DNA from: Streptomyces justiciae
Lineage (GTDB): Bacteria > Actinomycetota > Actinomycetes > Streptomycetales > Streptomycetaceae
Direction: 5' to 3'
Assembly (NCBI RefSeq): GCF_015163075.1
Contig: NZ_JADDXU010000003.1
Location: forward strand, 124,001 to 188,000
Length of the DNA: 64,000 nt
Each line of letters opens with the position of its first letter. Within the stretch, counting starts at the first letter, position 1. Of this stretch, positions 60,243-64,000 are shown piece after piece. Position numbers and translations under genes: made by a program. A model generated the notes under the pieces. That model was not told where the DNA came from, did not search any database, and worked only from the letters and a program-made list of their open reading frames with translations.

Positions 60243-61040
60243 TCAGTTGTTCCAGGTCTCGTCGTACGGGTCCGACGGCTTCGCCACCGGGCGGGCCGAC
60301 GTCACCTTCAGGTACGGGATCGGGCCGTTGTTGACCGGGTCCTTGGTGCGCTCGGGCGTGTAGGTGCCGGTGGCCTCCAGCCAGGCGTCCGGTCTCAGCA
60401 CCGGCGGGATCTTGCCCGTCAGGGCGATCTTCACCGGCTGGGCGTCCGCGGCACAGCAGTTGAGGGCCATGCGGACGAGATAGGGACGGCCGGACGCGTC
60501 CAGGGCGACGAAACCGGTGACCTTGATCTCGCGGCCGCGCAGCTCACGGCCGTGGTCGTAGACCGCGCGGCCCGCATAGTCGGCCACCCCGAGGCGCAGC
60601 GGGCCGGTGGCGGGCAGGTCGTCGTAGCCGTACGCCTGCTGGAGTGCCGTACCGGAGCGCATCGCGCTGTAGGAGCCGAGGGCGGGCGGGGCGACGAGGA
60701 CGAGGGCGAGGAGGGGGAGGACCAGGAGCCAGGAGACGCGGGGTTCACGGTGGTGGTGGTCGGCGTGGCCTTCGTGGTCGGCGTGGTCGGCGTGGCCTTC
60801 GTGGTCGGCGTGGTCTCCGTGGTCGGCGTGGTCTCCGTGGTCGGCGTGGTCTCCGTGGTCGGTGCCTCGGCGTTCGTACCACAGCGTCGCCACCGCCGCC
60901 GCGATCAGGACCGCGCCGGACAGCAGGAGCAGCGGGCGCAGGCCTGCCTTGACGTAGCGCAGGTAGAGGTCGGTGGAGCCCGCGTGCAGCAAGGTCGCGC
61001 CGAGCAGGAACATGACCGCCGACTGGGCGTGCCGGTTCAC
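60243..61040 (-). CDS. TIGR03943-family protein with His-rich loop
   Basis: 265 aa. Two N-terminal helices (SAVMFLLGATLLHAGSTDLY, LLLLSGAVLIAAAVATLWYE). A loop of DHGDHA/DHEGHA repeats (about 17 His) follows, a probable metal-binding segment. A third helix comes next (WLLVLPLLALVLVAPPALG). The exterior domain holds ALNCCAADAQPVKIALTGKI with a Cys pair. TIGR03943 (YcgQ-like) proteins accompany permeases, as here: GTG overlaps the permease stop by 4 bp. Confidence 0.87.
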   Translation of the reverse strand: MNRHAQSAVMFLLGATLLHAGSTDLYLRYVKAGLRPLLLLSGAVLIAAAVATLWYERRGTDHGDHADHGDHADHGDHADHEGHADHADHEGHADHHHREPRVSWLLVLPLLALVLVAPPALGSYSAMRSGTALQQAYGYDDLPATGPLRLGVADYAGRAVYDHGRELRGREIKVTGFVALDASGRPYLVRMALNCCAADAQPVKIALTGKIPPVLRPDAWLEATGTYTPERTKDPVNNGPIPYLKVTSARPVAKPSDPYDETWNN

Positions 61041-62116
61041 AGCAGCACCGCCCCCGTCAGTACCGCCACCAGGACGGCGAGGGCGAAGGTGGCGGGCGCG
61101 AAGCGGAGCGCGAAGCCGCGGCCGAAGGTGCCCGCCTGCATCGCGAACAGCTTCAGGTCGATCATCGGACCCACCGTCAGGAACGCCAGCCGCGCCGTCA
61201 GCGAGAACTGCGACAGCGACGCCGCCACGAACGCGTCCGCCTCCGAGCAGATCGACAGCAGTACGGCGAGGACGGCGAGGGCGAGGACGGACACCACCGG
61301 GTTGCCGGCCGCCGCCCGCAGCCACTCCTGCGGTACGACCGCCTTCAGCGTCGCCGCCGCCATCGCGCCGACGACCAGGAAACCGCCGGCGTGCATCACG
61401 TCGTGCCGCACCGAACCCCAGAACGCCGCTCCCCTGCCCTGGCCCTCGTACGAGGCACGGGCCGGGGGCCGCAGCCAGTCCGCGCGGCCGAGGCGCAGCC
61501 ACAGCCAGCCCATCGCGCACGCCACCAGCAGGCCCGCGACGAGGCGGGCGAGCACCATCTCCGGGTTGCGCGGGAAGGCGACGGCCGTGGCCGTCAGCAC
61601 GATCGGGTTGATCGCCGGGGCGGAGAGAAGGAAGGCGAGGGCCGCGGCCGGGGTGACGCCCCGGCGTACCAGCGCGCCGGCCACCGGCACCGACGCGCAC
61701 TCGCAGCCCGGCAGCACCGCCCCCGCCACGCCCGCGACCGGCACCGCGAGCGCCGGGTTCTTCGGCAGGGCGCGGGCGAAGAAGGAGGGCGGCACGAACA
61801 CCGCGATCGCCGCCGACAGCAGGACGCCGAGCACGAGGAACGGCAGCGCCTGCACGGTCACCGCCACGAAGACCGTCATCCAGCTCTGCATCACAGGGCT
61901 GGCCAGCGCGCCGCGGATGGGGCCCTGGAGGAGGAGGGTCAGGAGCAGGAGCATCGTGAGCAGGAGCGGGGAGTTCAGGTGGCGGGCCTGGGCCTGCTCG
62001 TCGCCCTTGGGCGCCGTGGGCGTCGGCTGCTCGGGCTTCGGAGGCGGCGCCTGCTCGGTCTTCTGGGGTGGCGTCGGTTCCGCCGCCGCGGGCGGGGCTT
62101 CTTCGGTGATCGCCAC
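61037..62116 (-). CDS. Permease (DUF318/ArsP-YraQ family)
   Basis: 359 aa. A disordered Pro/Gln-rich N-terminus of about 60 residues precedes 8-10 helices. PGCECASVPVAGALVRRGVT and FLLSAPAINPIVLTATAVAF hold the conserved CxC and PAINP signatures. SICSEADAFVAASLSQFSL has a further Cys-Ser-Glu. It exports a metal(loid) or organic compound; ion unknown. GTG start with GGAGGT nine bases upstream. The partner TIGR03943 gene overlaps by 4 bp. Divergent from the RCK channel (111 bp). Confidence 0.9.
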   Translation of the reverse strand: MAITEEAPPAAAEPTPPQKTEQAPPPKPEQPTPTAPKGDEQAQARHLNSPLLLTMLLLLTLLLQGPIRGALASPVMQSWMTVFVAVTVQALPFLVLGVLLSAAIAVFVPPSFFARALPKNPALAVPVAGVAGAVLPGCECASVPVAGALVRRGVTPAAALAFLLSAPAINPIVLTATAVAFPRNPEMVLARLVAGLLVACAMGWLWLRLGRADWLRPPARASYEGQGRGAAFWGSVRHDVMHAGGFLVVGAMAAATLKAVVPQEWLRAAAGNPVVSVLALAVLAVLLSICSEADAFVAASLSQFSLTARLAFLTVGPMIDLKLFAMQAGTFGRGFALRFAPATFALAVLVAVLTGAVLL

Positions 62117-62227
62117 GGGTGCGGTACCTCCGGTGGTGCGCGAGGGCGTGGGTTCCACGTGGATTTCCCTCCCCTTGAGTACGCCGGGCGGGAGACGGGC
62201 GTTCAGCTCGTGGCAGTCTTTTCCCTC

Positions 62228-64000
62228 GTGGCGAGCCTTCCGAATCAGAGTCAGCAGGGTCAGCAGGGGCGGCAGGACCAACAGGGGGCCACGGCCGCGC
62301 ACATGGTGGTGTGCGGGGACGACGGGCTCGCCCATCGGCTGGCCGCCGAGTTGCGGGGAGTGTACGGGGAGCAGGTCACGCTCGTCGTACCGGCGTCCGA
62401 ACGGACGGTACGGCCGCCCGTGGTCGGGCGGGCCCGGGCCGCGTCGGCAGCGCTGCTCGACCGGGTGGTGAACGCCGCCGCCGGGCGGACCGGCGCGAGT
62501 GAACCCGTCGGCGGGGAACGGCTGGTGGAGGCCGCGGAGGCGACCGAGGCCGTGCTCGCCGACGCGGGGGTGGAACGGGCCGCGGCACTGGCGCTCGTGT
62601 ATGACGACGACGAGACCAACATCCGCGCCGCGCTGACGGCCCGTCGTCTCAATCCGCGGCTGCGGCTCGTACTGCGGCTCTACAACCGGCGGTTGGGGCA
62701 GCACATCGAGGAACTGCTGGATCAGGCTGCCGCGTTGGCCTCCGGTGACAGTGGTGGTGACGGTGGTTTCGATGCTTCTACGACCGTGCTGTCCGATGCC
62801 GATACCGCTGCGCCGGCGCTTGTCGCCTCCGCAGTGGCCGGGACCAGCAAGGTCGTGCAGACGGACGGGTTGTTGCTGCGGGCGGTGGAGCGGCCGGCGG
62901 GGCAGGGGGGTGGGGCGGGGCTGGCCACGTTGGCGTTGCTGTCGGGTACGGGTAACGGTACGGCGGGAAGTGACGGTGCCGGTGGCGGGGGCGGTGGTGT
63001 CGCCGGGGAGCAGGGGCCTGAGTTGCTGCCGGATGCGGGGGCCGTGCGGGATGCGGTGGGGCGCGGGACCGTGGTGCTGGAGCAGGTGTCGTACGCGGGG
63101 CCCTCGTTGCCCTCGGGGCGGGGTGGGGTCGTGCCGCCGTTCGCCTCGTTGTTCTCGCGGCGGTTGCGGTGGTCGCTGGCCGGGCTCGTGGGGTGTGTGG
63201 CCGCGCTCGCCGTCGCGTTGTCCGTCGTGACGGGTGAGCATCCGCTGTTCGCCACGTACGAGACGCTTCTCGATCTCTTCGCCATCAACGATCCCGCGCT
63301 CGGGGCGCCGATCGGGCGGCAGATCCTGCAACTCCTCGCCGGGCTCGTGGGGTTGTTGCTGCTGCCGGTGCTGCTGGCCGCGGTGCTGGAGGCGCTCGGG
63401 ACCTTCCGGTCGGCGTCGGCGTTGCGGAAACCTCCTCGGGGGCTGGGTGGGCATGTGGTGCTCCTCGGGCTCGGGAAGATCGGTACGCGGGTGCTCACGC
63501 GGTTGCGGGAGCTGGACATTCCTGTGGTGTGTGTCGAGTCGGGGCCCGAGGCGCGGGGGCTTGCCACGGCTCGGCGGTTGCGGGTGCCGGTGGTGCTCGG
63601 GGATGTGACGCAGGAAGGGGTGCTGGAGGCGGCGAAGATCCATCGGGCGCATGCGTTGCTGGCGGTGACCAGTTCGGACACGACGAATCTCGAGGCCGCG
63701 TTGTATGCGCGGTCGGTGCGGCCGGATCTGCGGGTGGTGTTGCGGTTGTACGACGACGACTTCGCGACGGCGGTGTACCGGACGCTTCGGGCCGCGCATC
63801 CTCGGGCGTCGACTCGGAGTCGGAGCGTTTCTCATCTGGCCGCGCCCGCGTTCGCCGGGGCGATGATGGGGCGGCAGATTCTCGGGGCGATTCCTGTGGA
63901 GCGGCGGGTGTTGTTGTTCGCGGCTGTGGAGGTGGGTGGGCATCCGCAGTTGGAGGGGCGGACTGTGGGGGAGGCGTTTCGGGCGGGGGCGTGGCGGGTG
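62228..64000 (+). CDS. Dual-RCK (TrkA-N) ion channel, CASTOR/POLLUX-like (3' truncated)
   Basis: 591 codons visible; the stop is beyond the edge. First RCK-like domain: HMVVCGDDGLAHRLAAELRG and LVYDDDETNIRAALTARRLN. Two membrane helices near 318-340 (RWSLAGLVGCVAALAVALSV) and 370-390 (LLAGLVGLLLLPVLLAAVLE) frame a pore-like loop. A second RCK follows: GGHVVLLGLGKIGTRVLTRL, VVLGDVTQEGVLEAAKIHRA, LLAVTSSDTTNLEAALYARS. This is the actinobacterial CASTOR/POLLUX-type arrangement. GTG 62228 is used; GTG 62210 is also in frame. Confidence 0.83.
   Translation, partial: MASLPNQSQQGQQGRQDQQGATAAHMVVCGDDGLAHRLAAELRGVYGEQVTLVVPASERTVRPPVVGRARAASAALLDRVVNAAAGRTGASEPVGGERLVEAAEATEAVLADAGVERAAALALVYDDDETNIRAALTARRLNPRLRLVLRLYNRRLGQHIEELLDQAAALASGDSGGDGGFDASTTVLSDADTAAPALVASAVAGTSKVVQTDGLLLRAVERPAGQGGGAGLATLALLSGTGNGTAGSDGAGGGGGGVAGEQGPELLPDAGAVRDAVGRGTVVLEQVSYAGPSLPSGRGGVVPPFASLFSRRLRWSLAGLVGCVAALAVALSVVTGEHPLFATYETLLDLFAINDPALGAPIGRQILQLLAGLVGLLLLPVLLAAVLEALGTFRSASALRKPPRGLGGHVVLLGLGKIGTRVLTRLRELDIPVVCVESGPEARGLATARRLRVPVVLGDVTQEGVLEAAKIHRAHALLAVTSSDTTNLEAALYARSVRPDLRVVLRLYDDDFATAVYRTLRAAHPRASTRSRSVSHLAAPAFAGAMMGRQILGAIPVERRVLLFAAVEVGGHPQLEGRTVGEAFRAGAWRV

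Noticed and set aside
62154..62163. 10-bp palindrome tccacgtgga between the permease and RCK channel
   Set aside because: Too short to separate from chance in this composition and no regulator nearby; no zinc-type (Zur) box was seen in the gap.

Overview
The window is very GC-rich, uses codons ending almost always in G or C, and carries genes diagnostic of mycelial actinomycetes (bldG, wblA, a DUF4244 pilin, Lys-rich TopA and Nth tails). It is almost certainly chromosomal core DNA of a Streptomyces species. The order holB, tmk, topA, hppA, bldG, acs, crp, wblA matches, from memory and not from any search, the S. coelicolor region around SCO3540-SCO3580. No plasmid, phage, insertion sequence or CRISPR array is visible.

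Left third (1-25.2 kb). A minus-strand block holds a truncated lipoprotein hydrolase, holB, an unusual MFS-thymidylate kinase-coiled coil fusion, topA, a small membrane protein, a PknB-type Ser/Thr kinase, a methyltransferase, a lipoprotein, the proton-pumping pyrophosphatase hppA, and the developmental pair bldG / anti-sigma factor. A MrfA/YprA-like helicase follows on the plus strand. It converges on a compact minus-strand Tad-type pilus/secretion cluster (ssd, tadA, tadB, tadC, DUF4244 pilin, TadE, TadG-like), and the two coding regions overlap.

Middle (25.7-43.8 kb). This part holds a HAD-IB phosphatase, an intergenic rod-shaped RNA that looks like 6S RNA, a degenerate Fic-like protein with a perfect palindrome over its start codon, a CooC-like ATPase, and a polysaccharide deacetylase lipoprotein. 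Then come a SulP-carbonic anhydrase fusion, an ECF sigma factor with a membrane partner, acetyl-CoA synthetase, an NhaA antiporter, a holin-like protein with a hydrolase, the MarP-type periplasmic protease, a CoA-type Nudix hydrolase, endonuclease III and Crp.

Right third (43.9-64 kb). This part holds a nucleotidyltransferase, an MBL hydrolase, a second Nudix protein, RidA, DUF4177, two translationally coupled ArsA-type ATPases, wblA and a bifunctional penicillin-binding protein. After these come YqeY, a metallophosphoesterase, a Pr6Pr membrane protein and tRNA-Pro(CGG). A poorly resolved 0.6 kb stretch precedes a complete formylglycine-generating enzyme, a zinc ribbon protein, an O-methyltransferase, a quinone-oxidoreductase-like protein with a divergent XRE regulator, a His-rich TIGR03943 protein coupled to a permease, and a truncated dual-RCK ion channel.

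Themes. The window combines housekeeping replication and repair (holB, tmk, topA, nth, helicase) with developmental control (bldG and its anti-sigma partner, crp, wblA) and envelope functions (penicillin-binding protein, MarP, Tad cluster, deacetylase). The most interesting non-coding signals are the 6S-like RNA, a hairpin between bldG and its partner gene, a 24-bp hairpin next to 18-bp repeats, and several gene-end tandem repeats. I did not find a clearly new multi-gene defence or biosynthetic system.
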